This document shows positions 8,114-16,686 of a DNA stretch of 21,131 nt, one piece after another. This stretch comes from Gemmatimonadota bacterium. Its GTDB lineage: Bacteria; 4572-55; J002. Below the pieces are notes generated by a model. It saw nothing but the letters and a program-made list of their open reading frames with translations. It had not been told where the DNA came from and ran no database searches. The position numbers and the translations under genes are program-made. The stretch is taken from assembly GCA_003697105.1 (NCBI GenBank), contig RFFQ01000108.1, forward strand, positions 1 through 21,131, written 5' to 3'. Numbering within the stretch: the stretch's first letter is position 1; each line of letters starts with the position of its first letter.

Positions 8114-9025
8114 TTATCCGTCTTGATGAATTTGGTCGATAATCTCCTCAATGGCTTCATCTGCTTTATCGATAGGGATTTGGGCGGTGCCGGAACCGCG
8201 ATGCCCGCCGCCGCCGTAGCGGGACATTAATTCTCCCACATCGGTATTGGAAGTACGGTTGAAAATACTGTGTCCGATGGCAACCACGATGAATTCACCT
8301 GCTTTACCATCAAAAATGCGCATGGAAATATTCGCTTCAGGGAAGAGGGTGTAGATCAAAAAGCGGTTACCGGTCGCTAAATCACGCACCCCGCGAAGGT
8401 CTGTGATAATCAGATTTTTTTCTTGGCGAGAATATGCTCTTAACTGCTCTTCAAACGCTTTGGTGTGCTCAAAATACCGTTCAACCCGGGCTTTGATGTC
8501 TGGCATTTCCAAAATTTCATCGGCGTTGTGCTCCCGGATGAGATCGATCAGGTTATGCATTAGTTGGCGGTTGCTAATATCATAATCGTGAAATTTGCCT
8601 AAGCCGGTGCGGGGGTCCATGATGTAGGAAAGTAAAATCCATCCGGTAGGGTGAGTTACTTCTTCTACGGTTAACTGCGCCGCATCAGAGCGATCCACCG
8701 CCTCAATCAGCTCGGCATATTTATCAAACTTGTCACTTTTGTAATAGTCGTAAACCACACGGGCCGCACTGGGTGCAATGGCATAGTTACCCTTAAATTG
8801 AGCGCCGGTCTCTAACCGGTCGGCTTCACTGGAGTGGTGGTCGAACCACATCCCGCAACCGGGGACGTAGGGTAAATTGGTCAAAATGTCATTTGCTGTG
8901 ATTTCCAATTTGCCATCTTGCACATCTTTGGGGTGCGCAAATTCAATTGATTCAATGTCTTCTACTTCTTTAAGCAATACCGCACACACCAAACCATCAA
9001 AGTCTGAACGAGTAATGAGACGCAT
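8114..9025 (-). CDS. DHH/DHHA1-family phosphoesterase
   Basis: A 303-residue cytoplasmic metal-dependent phosphoesterase of the DHH superfamily (NrnA/RecJ/exopolyphosphatase-like). N-terminal metal motif RSDFDG (D8, D10), the namesake FDHH at residues 61-64, a DRSDAAQ segment around residue 110, and a C-terminal DHHA1 signature GGGGHRGSGTAQIP near the end. Known members cleave short oligonucleotides, pAp, cyclic dinucleotides or polyphosphate; which substrate applies here cannot be told from the motifs. Start chosen at ATG 9023-9025 because AAGGAGA sits seven bases upstream and the protein then opens MRLITRSDFDG as the family does. The in-frame extension to 9148 adds 41 non-conserved residues that overlap the promoter. 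It is transcribed away from tetR from a strong-looking promoter. Confidence 0.9.
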   Translation of the reverse strand: MRLITRSDFDGLVCAVLLKEVEDIESIEFAHPKDVQDGKLEITANDILTNLPYVPGCGMWFDHHSSEADRLETGAQFKGNYAIAPSAARVVYDYYKSDKFDKYAELIEAVDRSDAAQLTVEEVTHPTGWILLSYIMDPRTGLGKFHDYDISNRQLMHNLIDLIREHNADEILEMPDIKARVERYFEHTKAFEEQLRAYSRQEKNLIITDLRGVRDLATGNRFLIYTLFPEANISMRIFDGKAGEFIVVAIGHSIFNRTSNTDVGELMSRYGGGGHRGSGTAQIPIDKADEAIEEIIDQIHQDG

Positions 9026-9124
9026 TCTCTTTTCTCCTTGCCCTGAAGGGTGAATAAAACGGTAACCGCTTGCCACTGTTGGGGTAAATTGCCCGTGGCT
9101 CGTGGTGTATTGGGCTGAAATTCG

Positions 9125-9150
9125 CTGTGAGTATATACAATATTTCACAG
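9125..9150. promoter_or_regulatory. Inverted repeat CTGTGA-N14-TCACAG over the DHH promoter
   Basis: CTGTGA (9125-9130) and TCACAG (9145-9150) form a 6-bp inverted repeat that brackets the -10 box of the leftward promoter. The 14-base spacing is too wide for a classical CRP site (TGTGA-N6-TCACA). It may be an operator or chance. Confidence 0.3.
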
Positions 9151-9158
9151 TTTGTCAA
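9130..9158 (-). promoter_or_regulatory. Sigma70-type promoter for the DHH phosphoesterase gene
   Basis: Read on the minus strand: TTGACA (complement of 9153-9158), 17-base spacer, TATACT (complement of 9130-9135). Start of transcription would be near 9123, giving a leader of about 97 bases before the ATG at 9025. The -35 is a full consensus match and the -10 matches 5 of 6. Confidence 0.75.
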
Positions 9159-9200
9159 ATGGATTTTCACATTTTTTACTTACTTGGGTCAATTCTCCTC

Positions 9201-9229
9201 TTGACAGGAGAATGGCGGGTGATTATATA
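9201..9229 (+). promoter_or_regulatory. Sigma70-type promoter for the tetR-efflux operon
   Basis: TTGACA (9201-9206), 17-base spacer, TATATA (9224-9229). The predicted transcription start (about 9236) falls inside the operator at 9233-9248, so bound repressor would block initiation. The leader to the tetR start codon is about 60 bases. Confidence 0.75.
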
Positions 9230-9232
9230 TCC

Positions 9233-9248
9233 GACCGACCAGTCGGTC
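9233..9248. promoter_or_regulatory. Probable TetR-family operator
   Basis: GACCGAC-CA-GTCGGTC, a 7-bp perfect inverted repeat with a 2-base centre. Palindromes of the ACCGAC-NN-GTCGGT kind are common operators of TetR-family repressors of efflux pumps. Its place directly after the -10 box and upstream of a tetR gene supports autoregulation; this is inferred. Confidence 0.75.
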
Positions 9249-9296
9249 AGTTTATTTGTAAGCGGTATTGCATTCTTAGCAGGAGTTGTGAAAGAC

Positions 9297-9926
9297 ATGG
9301 CAGAACTTTCTTCAAAAGAACAGAAGCGACTACATATTATCCGCACGGCGATGGCGTTATTTGCCCAAAATGGTATTCACAAAACCAAAGTCTCGGAAAT
9401 TGCGAAAATGGCGGGAATTGGCAAGGGAACGGTTTATGAATACTTCCGCAGTAAGGATGGTATTTTTTGGAACGCCGTTTCCCAGTGGCTTCATGAGTTT
9501 GATCGGGTCATTACAGAACGCATGTCGGGCACCGATGACCCTGAAGAACAACTGGCACTGCTTATCAGAACCGTGTTTGACTTCTACCAATCTACATTTG
9601 AGGGGCTTAATATTACCCTTGAATCTTGGCTAGAAATGGCACGATTGCATCACCAACTCAAATCCGGAAAAGGGGAATTACCCGAAGGGATACCGGATTT
9701 AAAATGTCATTTTAAGGAATACCGGCAACGCGTGAAGGATTTGCTCACAGCGGGCATCGAACAAGGTAAATTCCGGCCCATGAATGTTGAACTCACCGCG
9801 GCGCTTATCTTTGCCATGTTTGATGGTTTTGAATTACACTATATCACCCAACGCTCTGATTTTGAAGATGTTACACAAGTCAGTACTGTTTTTGTTCAGA
9901 TGATCCTCGACGGTATTCGGGCGTAA
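9297..9926 (+). CDS. TetR/AcrR-family transcriptional regulator
   Basis: A 209-residue repressor-type protein. The N-terminal helix-turn-helix is clear at residues about 15-60: IIRTAMALFAQNGIHKTKVS, then EIAKMAGIGKGTVYEYFRSK, the canonical TetR signature. The C-terminal ~140 residues are the divergent ligand-binding/dimer domain. ATG at 9297-9299 is preceded by AGGAG at 9281-9285 (11-base spacing); a GTG at 9288 is only two bases from that site and unlikely. It is the first gene of the operon that continues with a TolC-like channel, an adaptor and an RND permease, with an operator over its own promoter. It therefore probably represses pump and self until an effector binds. The effector is unknown. 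Confidence 0.92.
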   Translation: MAELSSKEQKRLHIIRTAMALFAQNGIHKTKVSEIAKMAGIGKGTVYEYFRSKDGIFWNAVSQWLHEFDRVITERMSGTDDPEEQLALLIRTVFDFYQSTFEGLNITLESWLEMARLHHQLKSGKGELPEGIPDLKCHFKEYRQRVKDLLTAGIEQGKFRPMNVELTAALIFAMFDGFELHYITQRSDFEDVTQVSTVFVQMILDGIRA

Positions 9927-9959
9927 TCCAACGAATCATTTGTGCAGGAGGTTATAATA

Positions 9960-11276
9960 TTGAAACCGATCTCACTTTTTTATGTAATCCTATTCACTGC
10001 GCTGGTTGCCTTTTCTCCGGTACAAGCGCAACAAACATTGTCGCTGAATGAGGCGGTGCAGATCGCATTGGAACACAACCAAGCGATTCGCATTTCCCAA
10101 GAAGATTATCGAAAAGCAGAAGCCCAAATTACGGAGTCTCGGGCGGGTACATTCCCGTTTTTGACGATGAATGGCACGTTTTCGTATGACATCAAACAAC
10201 CCTTGAATGGTTTTCCGGTGGGAGATTCCGTGTTTGCTTTTGGCAGTGGCGAAAAAGATAATTACGTGTTGAATGCAACATTAGTACAAAAACTATTTGA
10301 TCCTTCTGTTTTTATTGCTCCCCAAGCCGCTAAAATTTTTGCCAAACTCTCCGGGGAAAATGTCAATGTCGTCCGGCAACAAACCATTTGGCAGACAAAA
10401 ACGGCATATTTCGGGGTTTTATTAGCAGAAGCGTTTGCCGAAGTAAAGCAACAGGAATTGGAGCAAATTCAAGCGACGTTAGAACGTATTAAAATGTACC
10501 GGGAAACGGGGCGGGCGGCTGATTTTGATGTTTTGAGAGCGCAAGTGGAAGTGGCAAATGTACGCCCTCAATTGATTCAGGCTCAAAATGGGGTGGAACT
10601 TGCTAAAGCCCAATTGCGCAATGTGCTCAACCTGCCTCCAGACCGGGATATTTCGCTCTCTGATACGTTAGCGTTTATTGAGATGAACTTGACCTTTGAT
10701 GCCGCTCTGGCAATGGCAAAAGCCCATCGCCCGGATTTGAAGGCGTTGCAGTACCAAATTGAAGGGTATCATAAGTACCTCCGATCACAGCAGTATGACC
10801 GGATTCCCACCTTGACCGGTATGTTGCAATATCAAGCCGTTTACGATCATTATCAACTGGATGGTGACGATTGGAATCCCACTTTACAAGGCATTATTTC
10901 GGTAGATTTCCCCTATGTGCCCTTTTTAGATGGCGGCTTGTCGCGGGGACGGATTAATCAGGCAAAAGCCAACTATCGTAAAGCGCAATTGCAGTACGAA
11001 CAAGCGCTCAATGGGGTGATACTTGAAGTCAAACAAGCCGTGCTAAACCTCAATGAGGCGGCTCAACGGGTGGAAGCCTCCCAATTAAATATTGAACGGG
11101 CACAAGAAGCCCTTAAAATCTCAGAATTGCGGTATGCCAATGGCTTGGTTACCCAACTGGAAGTCCGGGATGCCCGGCTTGCCCTTACCGCTGCCCGAAC
11201 CAACTATATTCAGGCGCTCCACGACCATAACGTGGCGCGTGTCACTCTGGAAAAAGTGATTGGAATGATTGATTAA
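9960..11276 (+). CDS. TolC-family outer-membrane efflux protein
   Basis: 438 residues. The outer-membrane channel of a tripartite efflux pump. The start is TTG at 9960-9962: AGGAGG at 9946-9951 lies eight bases before it, and the product then opens with a clean signal peptide (MKPISLFYVILFTALVAF, cleaved near VQAQ). The earlier in-frame GTG at 9942 overlaps the ribosome site. Two outer-membrane efflux repeats are visible, each opening with the family pattern (LSLNEAVQIALEHNQAIRIS near the N-terminus; LTFDAALAMAKAHRPDLKAL mid-protein), with long heptad-like helices such as LELEQIQATLERI and the C-terminal LKISELRYANGLVTQLEVRD. It lies 33 bases after tetR and 38 before the adaptor, so it is co-transcribed. 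Confidence 0.92.
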   Translation: MKPISLFYVILFTALVAFSPVQAQQTLSLNEAVQIALEHNQAIRISQEDYRKAEAQITESRAGTFPFLTMNGTFSYDIKQPLNGFPVGDSVFAFGSGEKDNYVLNATLVQKLFDPSVFIAPQAAKIFAKLSGENVNVVRQQTIWQTKTAYFGVLLAEAFAEVKQQELEQIQATLERIKMYRETGRAADFDVLRAQVEVANVRPQLIQAQNGVELAKAQLRNVLNLPPDRDISLSDTLAFIEMNLTFDAALAMAKAHRPDLKALQYQIEGYHKYLRSQQYDRIPTLTGMLQYQAVYDHYQLDGDDWNPTLQGIISVDFPYVPFLDGGLSRGRINQAKANYRKAQLQYEQALNGVILEVKQAVLNLNEAAQRVEASQLNIERAQEALKISELRYANGLVTQLEVRDARLALTAARTNYIQALHDHNVARVTLEKVIGMID

Positions 11277-11314
11277 GTCCTACTCGCCATGATGATGATT
11301 AAGGAGGATGGTAC

Positions 11315-12391
11315 ATGAATATTTTCAAATCGAGTCTTATTTTAATCGCCCTCAGTTGTTTATCCCTGATTTTGGGAAGTTGCGATAAACCGAGCAATGC
11401 CCAAGAGCAAGGTAATGAGGCGGCCGATTCCCAACAAAACGGGCGGCGATTGACCAACGTCAAAGTGATCACTGTGGAAGCGAAGCCATTTACTAACTAT
11501 ATGAATTTTGTCGGAACCGTTAAGCCCAACAAGAGTGTGACCGTCAGTGCGGAAGAAGGGGGTCGTTTGTTAAAGCTCTATGTGGATAAAGGAGACCGGG
11601 TACGTGCCGGCGATACCTTAGCCCAAATTGAAGATGATATTCTGAAAGCAACTTATAACCTGAACCGGGCGCAATACGATCTGGCAATGGTCAACTACAA
11701 CAGTGCCAAGCAGTTGTATGAGAATAACGGGGGCATCTCGGAAACGGAATACGTAACGGCTAAATTCAACGCGGAGATGGCAGAAGCCCAAAAAGATATT
11801 GCCAAAAAACGGCTGGAAAATACGACGATTCTCAGCCCGATGGCAGGTGTTATTACCCAGACGTTTGTAGAAGAAGGGGAATTGGTCGGTCCCGGTACCC
11901 CCATTGTCTCCTTGATGGATGTCTCCACGGTGAAAATTGAAGTGGGTATCCCCGAAACGGAAATCTTGTTCTTTAAAACCGGAACTTCTGCCACCATCAC
12001 ATTTGATGCCATTCCCGGTGAAACCTTTACCGGAACGATTCGCTACATTAGCCCTACAGTTGACCCGAGAAACCGGACTTTTGAGGCGGAAGTTGTGGTC
12101 AAAAATCCGGGCAACCTGATTAAAGCAGAAATGGTGGCAAAACTCCGCATGGTTAAAAAGGTCTATGAAACCGCCGTGACCATCCCGCAAGATGCCCTGA
12201 TCGAAACTGAAACGGGTAAAGCCGTTTATATTCTGGAAAATGGAAATATTGCCCGGTTTCGCAACGTGGAAACCGGTCCCACCCATAACGGTGATATTAT
12301 GATTCGGGAGGGTCTTCGTGCTGGTGAAAAACTGATTGTCGTCGGGCAACGGAGTGTGGCGGATGGGGAACCCGTCCGGGTTTTGGATTAA
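11315..12391 (+). CDS. RND efflux periplasmic adaptor (membrane fusion protein), lipoprotein
   Basis: 358 residues. It links the inner-membrane RND permease to the TolC-like channel. The N-terminus is a lipoprotein signal (IALSCLSLILGSC) with a probable lipid-anchored C23; G at -2 is a little unusual for a lipobox. The mature protein shows the half-lipoyl motif pair: VTVSAEEGGRLLKLYVDKGD, then a helical hairpin around LNRAQYDLAMVNYNSAKQLY, then LSPMAGVITQTFVEEGELVG. The beta-barrel (ETFTGTIRYISPTVDPRNRT) and the membrane-proximal part (IPQDALIETETGKAVYIL) follow. AAGGAGG at 11301-11307 is seven bases before the ATG. Third gene of the tetR operon. Confidence 0.93.
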   Translation: MNIFKSSLILIALSCLSLILGSCDKPSNAQEQGNEAADSQQNGRRLTNVKVITVEAKPFTNYMNFVGTVKPNKSVTVSAEEGGRLLKLYVDKGDRVRAGDTLAQIEDDILKATYNLNRAQYDLAMVNYNSAKQLYENNGGISETEYVTAKFNAEMAEAQKDIAKKRLENTTILSPMAGVITQTFVEEGELVGPGTPIVSLMDVSTVKIEVGIPETEILFFKTGTSATITFDAIPGETFTGTIRYISPTVDPRNRTFEAEVVVKNPGNLIKAEMVAKLRMVKKVYETAVTIPQDALIETETGKAVYILENGNIARFRNVETGPTHNGDIMIREGLRAGEKLIVVGQRSVADGEPVRVLD

Positions 12392-12498
12392 CGGGTTAAC
12401 GGTATCCATATTGGTCCCCGAGACCGGTCGTAGGGCTTATTGGGGGTCATTTTTCTCTTTCGTCTTCTGAAATTGACTAGGGGAGATTTTATCGAATC

Positions 12499-15400
12499 AT
12501 GAAAATCACAGAACTTTCTGTCAACAAACATGTGGCGATTTATATTCTGATCTTTATCATCTTTTCGATGGGCTGGGTAACGTATACCTCCTTACCGCGC
12601 GAAGCCGCCCCGGATATTACGATTCCGATTGTCTATATTGCGGTGCCCTATCCCGGCGTCTCGCCCACGGATATAGAAGCTCTGGTGACCCAACCCATCG
12701 AGAAAGAACTCCAAGCGGTAAATGACGTTAAAGAAATCCGTAGTACCTCGTCGGAAGGGGTGGCGTCTATCCAAGTGGAATTTGAACCGGAAGTGGACAT
12801 TGATTACGCCCTACAAAAGGTACGGGAAAAGGTCGATTTGGCAAAGCCAGAAATGCCATCGGACATCGAAGAGCCGATCATTGCTGAATTTAACTTTTCG
12901 GAACAGCCCATCATGATCGTCAATGTCGCCGGGAGTGGCGGGTTAGTCCAACTCAAGGAAATTGCCGAGGATTTGGAAGATAAGATCGAGCAAATCCCCG
13001 GAATATTAAATGTGGATGTTGCCGGCGGTTTAGTGCGTGAGGTCAAAGTTAATGTGGACCCCGAACGCTTGCAATACTATAATCTATCCTTAAATGATGT
13101 GGTGCATACCATTCAAGACGAAAATATCACCATCCCCGGGGGTACGGTCGATATCGGTACTTATACCTATCTGGTACGGATTCCCGGTGAGTTCGAAGTG
13201 ACGGACATTATCGAAGATTTGGTGCTGTCAGCGAAAGATAACCATCCCATCTACATCCGGGATGTGGCTTCCGTGGAATATGCGTTTAAGGATCGGGAAA
13301 CATACGCCCGTCAAAATGAGGTCGAGTGTGTTAGTATTTCCATTTCCAAGCGGTCGGGTGAAAATCTGCTGATTATCTCCGATAAAATTAAAGACCTGCT
13401 AAAAAAGGAATCCAAACGGTTTCCGGCGGGGGTAAGCTATACCGTCACCAATGATGCTTCTAAATTTGTACGCAACATGGTCGATGAACTGGACAACAAT
13501 ATCATTACCGGGTTGTTGCTGGTGTTTATTGTGCTCTTTTTCTTTCTGAACACACGTATTTCGCTGATTGTTGCCACTGCGATTCCCCTCTCCATGCTGA
13601 TCACCTTTTTGGTGGTGCAATCTATTGGGTGGACGCTCAATTTTGTGGTGCTGTTCGCTCTGATTTTAGCGCTGGGTATGCTGGTGGATGATGCGATTGT
13701 GGTCTGTGAGAATATCTTTCGGTTTCGTGAAGAGGGCTATTCCTTGAAGGATGCCGCCTTACTGGGCACAAAAGAAGTGGCTGTACCGGTGATTACCTCG
13801 ACGGCAACCATCATTGCTGCGTTCCTGCCGATGGCGTTTTGGCCCGGTATTGTCGGGGAATTTATGAAATACCTGCCTATCACGGTCATCATTGCGCTGT
13901 GTGCTTCCATGTTTGTGGCGTTGGCGATCAACCCCACGTTATCATCCCGCTTTTTGCATATTCGGGGGGGGCGGGTACGGAAAAGTTACCGGGAAATGGC
14001 GCCAGAAGAGATGCCTTCCATTATTCGGGTGTACCGCCGGTTGTTGATTTACACGTTGCAACATCCGGTCTTGACGCTCCTCACGACATTTGTGGTCTTG
14101 ATCGGGGTGGTATTGTTGTTTGGTAAGTTCAATGCGGGTGTTGAATTTTTCCCCAAAACCGAACCCAGTACGGTGTTTATCGGTGTTGAAGCGCCGGTAG
14201 GGACCAATGTCGAAACCACCGATACGCTGATCCAGCAGATTGAGCAGAAAATGGAAGGTTTACCGGATATGGACATTATGATTGCTCGAATCGGTGTCTC
14301 CATGAGTATGGAAGGCTCATCATCCTCTGCCAATAAAGGCACGGTCTCCATTGATTTTATTGACCGAGAAGACCGGTCTCAATCCTCGTTTAAGACGGTC
14401 GATGAAATTCGGGAGCGGTTGACCGACATTGCCGGTGCCATTATTGAAATTCAACAAAATGAATCGGGACCCCCCACGGGTCCACCGATCAACATCGAAA
14501 TCAGTGGTGACGATTTTGAAGTGCTCGGTGACATTTCGGAAACGATCCGCCGTAAAATCCGCGACATCCCCGGTGTGGTTGATTTAAAAGATGATTATAT
14601 TGCCGGGCGTCCCGAGATTCGGGTGGAAATTGACCGGGAAAAAGCGGCGCTTTACGGTTTGAGTACCCGACAAATTGCGGGCACCATTCGTACCGCGATC
14701 AATGGTGTCGAAGCCTCCAAATATCGTGTGGGGGAAGATGAATATGACATCACCGTCCGGTTAATTGAAGAACGCCGGAATACCATTGACGCCATTCGTG
14801 AAATTACCATTGCCAGCGAAGGTAAACAAATTCCGTTAAGTGCCATTGCTTCCATCAAAACCGGCGGCGGTCTGGGTTCGATTAAACGAACCGATCTGAA
14901 ACGCACCGTTACCATCAGTGGCGATGTACAAGGGCGAAACCCTAATGAAGTATTGCATGAGGTGATGGCGGCGACCGGGGAAGTCGATATCCCTCTCGGG
15001 TACACGATCCGTTTTACCGGTGAAAATGAAGAACAAGCAGAAACCGCCGACTTTTTGAGCAAAGCTTTCTTTGCCACTATCTTGCTGATTGTATTTGTGC
15101 TGGTGGCGGAGTTCAATTCCTTAAAAGTTCCCATTTTGGTGATGTCGGGGGTGGTACTCTCGATCATTGGGGTCTTGATCGGTTTGATGATTACCCGTAC
15201 CCCTTTTGGTATTGTGATGACCGGAATTGGGATCATTAGTTTAGCCGGGGTGGTGGTGCGGAATGGGATTGTGTTGCTGGATTATGTGCTGATCTTGCGG
15301 GAAAAGGGGGTCAGCCAGTTTGATTCGCTGGTCATTGGGGGGATTACCCGGTTACGCCCAGTCTTTTTGACGGCGATCACCACAATTATTGGCTTGATTC

Positions 15401-15687
15401 CCACAGCGTTGGGGATCAGTGTCAATTTTAAGCAGTTGGGCAGTATGATTCGGGGTGAAGGAGGGCGTTTTTTTGTGATTGGCGGCGAAAGTGCCCAATG
15501 GTGGGCAGGGCTTGCCATTAGTGTAATCTTTGGGCTGGCGTTTGCCACCATCTTAACCTTGGTGGTTCTACCCGTCATGTATTATACGTGGGAAAGAGCC
15601 GAAGCGAAAGTCGCGGCGATCTGGCACCGGTTTTTCCCAAAATCTAAAGAAGAGGACTCCCCAACCGTTGAAACGGCAGGTGCATAA
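12499..15687 (+). CDS. RND-family efflux permease (AcrB/HAE1 type)
   Basis: 1062 residues, the family's usual length. Inner-membrane proton-driven pump of the tripartite system. It opens with a first membrane helix (IYILIFIIFSMGWVTYTSLP) and the family motif REAAPDITIP, followed by the porter domain (YPGVSPTDIEALVTQPIEKE). The proton-relay pair D397-D398 lies in GMLVDDAIVVCENIF. The second half repeats the fold (FATILLIVFVLVAEFNSLKV; GIISLAGVVVRNGIVLLDYV; ending IFGLAFATILTLVVLPVMYY). The start ATG has GGGAG 13 bases upstream, a rather long spacing. A 107-base gap separates it from the adaptor gene; I see no terminator there, so it is likely in the same operon. The substrate class (drug versus metal) is not decidable, though the sequence resembles HAE1 more than the metal CzcA type. 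Confidence 0.95.
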   Translation: MKITELSVNKHVAIYILIFIIFSMGWVTYTSLPREAAPDITIPIVYIAVPYPGVSPTDIEALVTQPIEKELQAVNDVKEIRSTSSEGVASIQVEFEPEVDIDYALQKVREKVDLAKPEMPSDIEEPIIAEFNFSEQPIMIVNVAGSGGLVQLKEIAEDLEDKIEQIPGILNVDVAGGLVREVKVNVDPERLQYYNLSLNDVVHTIQDENITIPGGTVDIGTYTYLVRIPGEFEVTDIIEDLVLSAKDNHPIYIRDVASVEYAFKDRETYARQNEVECVSISISKRSGENLLIISDKIKDLLKKESKRFPAGVSYTVTNDASKFVRNMVDELDNNIITGLLLVFIVLFFFLNTRISLIVATAIPLSMLITFLVVQSIGWTLNFVVLFALILALGMLVDDAIVVCENIFRFREEGYSLKDAALLGTKEVAVPVITSTATIIAAFLPMAFWPGIVGEFMKYLPITVIIALCASMFVALAINPTLSSRFLHIRGGRVRKSYREMAPEEMPSIIRVYRRLLIYTLQHPVLTLLTTFVVLIGVVLLFGKFNAGVEFFPKTEPSTVFIGVEAPVGTNVETTDTLIQQIEQKMEGLPDMDIMIARIGVSMSMEGSSSSANKGTVSIDFIDREDRSQSSFKTVDEIRERLTDIAGAIIEIQQNESGPPTGPPINIEISGDDFEVLGDISETIRRKIRDIPGVVDLKDDYIAGRPEIRVEIDREKAALYGLSTRQIAGTIRTAINGVEASKYRVGEDEYDITVRLIEERRNTIDAIREITIASEGKQIPLSAIASIKTGGGLGSIKRTDLKRTVTISGDVQGRNPNEVLHEVMAATGEVDIPLGYTIRFTGENEEQAETADFLSKAFFATILLIVFVLVAEFNSLKVPILVMSGVVLSIIGVLIGLMITRTPFGIVMTGIGIISLAGVVVRNGIVLLDYVLILREKGVSQFDSLVIGGITRLRPVFLTAITTIIGLIPTALGISVNFKQLGSMIRGEGGRFFVIGGESAQWWAGLAISVIFGLAFATILTLVVLPVMYYTWERAEAKVAAIWHRFFPKSKEEDSPTVETAGA

Positions 15688-15699
15688 GATAACGAGGTC

Positions 15700-15728
15700 T
15701 TGACTTTTTAGCAGTCGGAATGTATAGT
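15700..15728 (+). promoter_or_regulatory. Sigma70-type promoter for the gmk-rpoZ-coaBC-plsY run
   Basis: TTGACT (15700-15705), 17-base spacer, TATAGT (15723-15728), in the 92-base gap after the RND permease gene. The expected transcript start is near 15735, about 45 bases before the gmk start. Confidence 0.6.
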
Positions 15729-15779
15729 ACGCCCAACCCGTTTATCTTTTACGTATTTTAATGCCGCGTAGATAGTATT

Positions 15780-16400
15780 TTGATTTCCAAAACTCACAAA
15801 TCGTTTTTGATTGTCCTTTCTGCCCCGTCCGGTGCTGGTAAAACGACGATTTTTCGGGCAATCTTGGAAAAAGACCCGCAGATTTCGTATTCTGTTTCCG
15901 AAACCACGCGACCCTGCCGCAATGGCGAGGTCAACGGGAAAGATTATTTTTTTGTGACTCCGGAACACTTCCAGCACCATATTGAAACCGGCTATTTCGC
16001 GGAGTGGGCTATTGTTCATCACCACTATTATGGAACACCGCGACAATACATTCAACAGCAATTGGATCAAGGCTTCGATGTGTTGTTGGATATTGATGTT
16101 CAAGGTGCTCGCCAGATTCGCCAAGTGTACCCGGAAGGGGTGTTTATCTTTATCGTTCCCCCTTCCATTCAGGTTTTAGAGGAACGGTTGCGTGCCCGGA
16201 AAACGGATACCGAAGCAGCGATCCGGCACCGGATTGAAATGGCAACGGAAGAATTATCGCACATTGATGATTACCAATATCTTGTCATCAATGATCAGTT
16301 GCCGCAAGCCATTGCCGAAACTCATGCGATTATTCAGGCGGAACGGTGTCGCCGCACACGCTCCCTTTTTTCGATTCAAGATTTACTCCCGGTCTCGTGA
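15780..16400 (+). CDS. gmk: Guanylate kinase
   Basis: 206 residues. Phosphorylates GMP to GDP with ATP in the cytoplasm. P-loop SAPSGAGKTT at residues 14-23, GMP-binding segment with TTR (SVSETTRPCRNGEVNGKDYFF), FAEWAIVHHHYYGTPRQYI and the Walker B-like LLDIDVQGARQI; all are standard. Family members usually have P-R after TTRxP, where this one has C-R. The start is TTG at 15780: the frame is stopped by TAA at 15759-15761 and no ATG or GTG exists between. I see no clear Shine-Dalgarno site, so translation may be inefficient. First gene of the housekeeping run; gmk next to rpoZ is a widespread bacterial arrangement. Confidence 0.95.
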   Translation: MISKTHKSFLIVLSAPSGAGKTTIFRAILEKDPQISYSVSETTRPCRNGEVNGKDYFFVTPEHFQHHIETGYFAEWAIVHHHYYGTPRQYIQQQLDQGFDVLLDIDVQGARQIRQVYPEGVFIFIVPPSIQVLEERLRARKTDTEAAIRHRIEMATEELSHIDDYQYLVINDQLPQAIAETHAIIQAERCRRTRSLFSIQDLLPVS

Positions 16401-16472
16401 ACCGGATTGAATTTGTAAGAGAGATAGACTCTCACTTTTCACTTTAAATCCTACTGATGATGGAGGTTGTCA

Positions 16473-16682
16473 ATGTCTTCATTTGTTCCCCCGGAAGAAC
16501 TCGAACAGCTCAGCATACCTCGCTATTTGATGGTCGTCCTTGCGGCGAAAGAAACGCGTCGCTTAAACTCATTACCGGAAGAATTTCGGCGTGAATTTGG
16601 AAATCAGAAAGTCACCACCGTCGCGTTGAACCGGCTGGCAAAAGGTGAGATTGCCTACACGTTGAAAAAGAAGAAGGCATAA
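16473..16682 (+). CDS. rpoZ: DNA-directed RNA polymerase omega subunit
   Basis: 69 residues. The small RNA polymerase subunit that helps assembly of beta-prime. The omega signature is seen in SIPRYLMVVLAAKETRRLNS and in VTTVALNRLAKGEIAYTLKK. ATG at 16473 has GGAGG six bases upstream; an in-frame TTG at 16467 abuts that site and is not used. The first helix is shortened compared with proteobacterial RpoZ, as is common in the FCB group. It sits between gmk and coaBC, the classic order. Confidence 0.9.
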   Translation: MSSFVPPEELEQLSIPRYLMVVLAAKETRRLNSLPEEFRREFGNQKVTTVALNRLAKGEIAYTLKKKKA

Positions 16683-16686
16683 ACCG

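Noticed and set aside
9026-9148. In-frame extension of the DHH gene to 9148
   Set aside because: Overlaps the leftward promoter and lacks a ribosome site, while AAGGAGA sits before the ATG at 9025.
9125-9150. Classical CRP/FNR binding site
   Set aside because: Half-sites match TGTGA/TCACA but are 14 bases apart rather than 6.
9102-9296. In-frame upstream extension of the TetR gene
   Set aside because: It would translate through the promoter and operator and adds residues unlike the family; the ATG at 9297 gives a normal TetR length.
11618-12409. 263-residue minus-strand frame opposite the efflux adaptor gene
   Set aside because: A shadow of the adaptor coding sequence, with low-complexity F/N/G composition and no ribosome site.
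12392-12498. Terminator or separate promoter between adaptor and RND genes
   Set aside because: The G- and C-runs here do not form a convincing stem, and no -35/-10 pair is visible.
14652-15236. 194-residue minus-strand frame opposite the RND permease
   Set aside because: Shadow of a well-conserved permease; no recognisable features.
16419-16433. Hairpin GAGAG-ATAGA-CTCTC between gmk and rpoZ as a terminator
   Set aside because: Only a 5-bp stem without a strong U-tract; gmk and rpoZ are usually co-transcribed.
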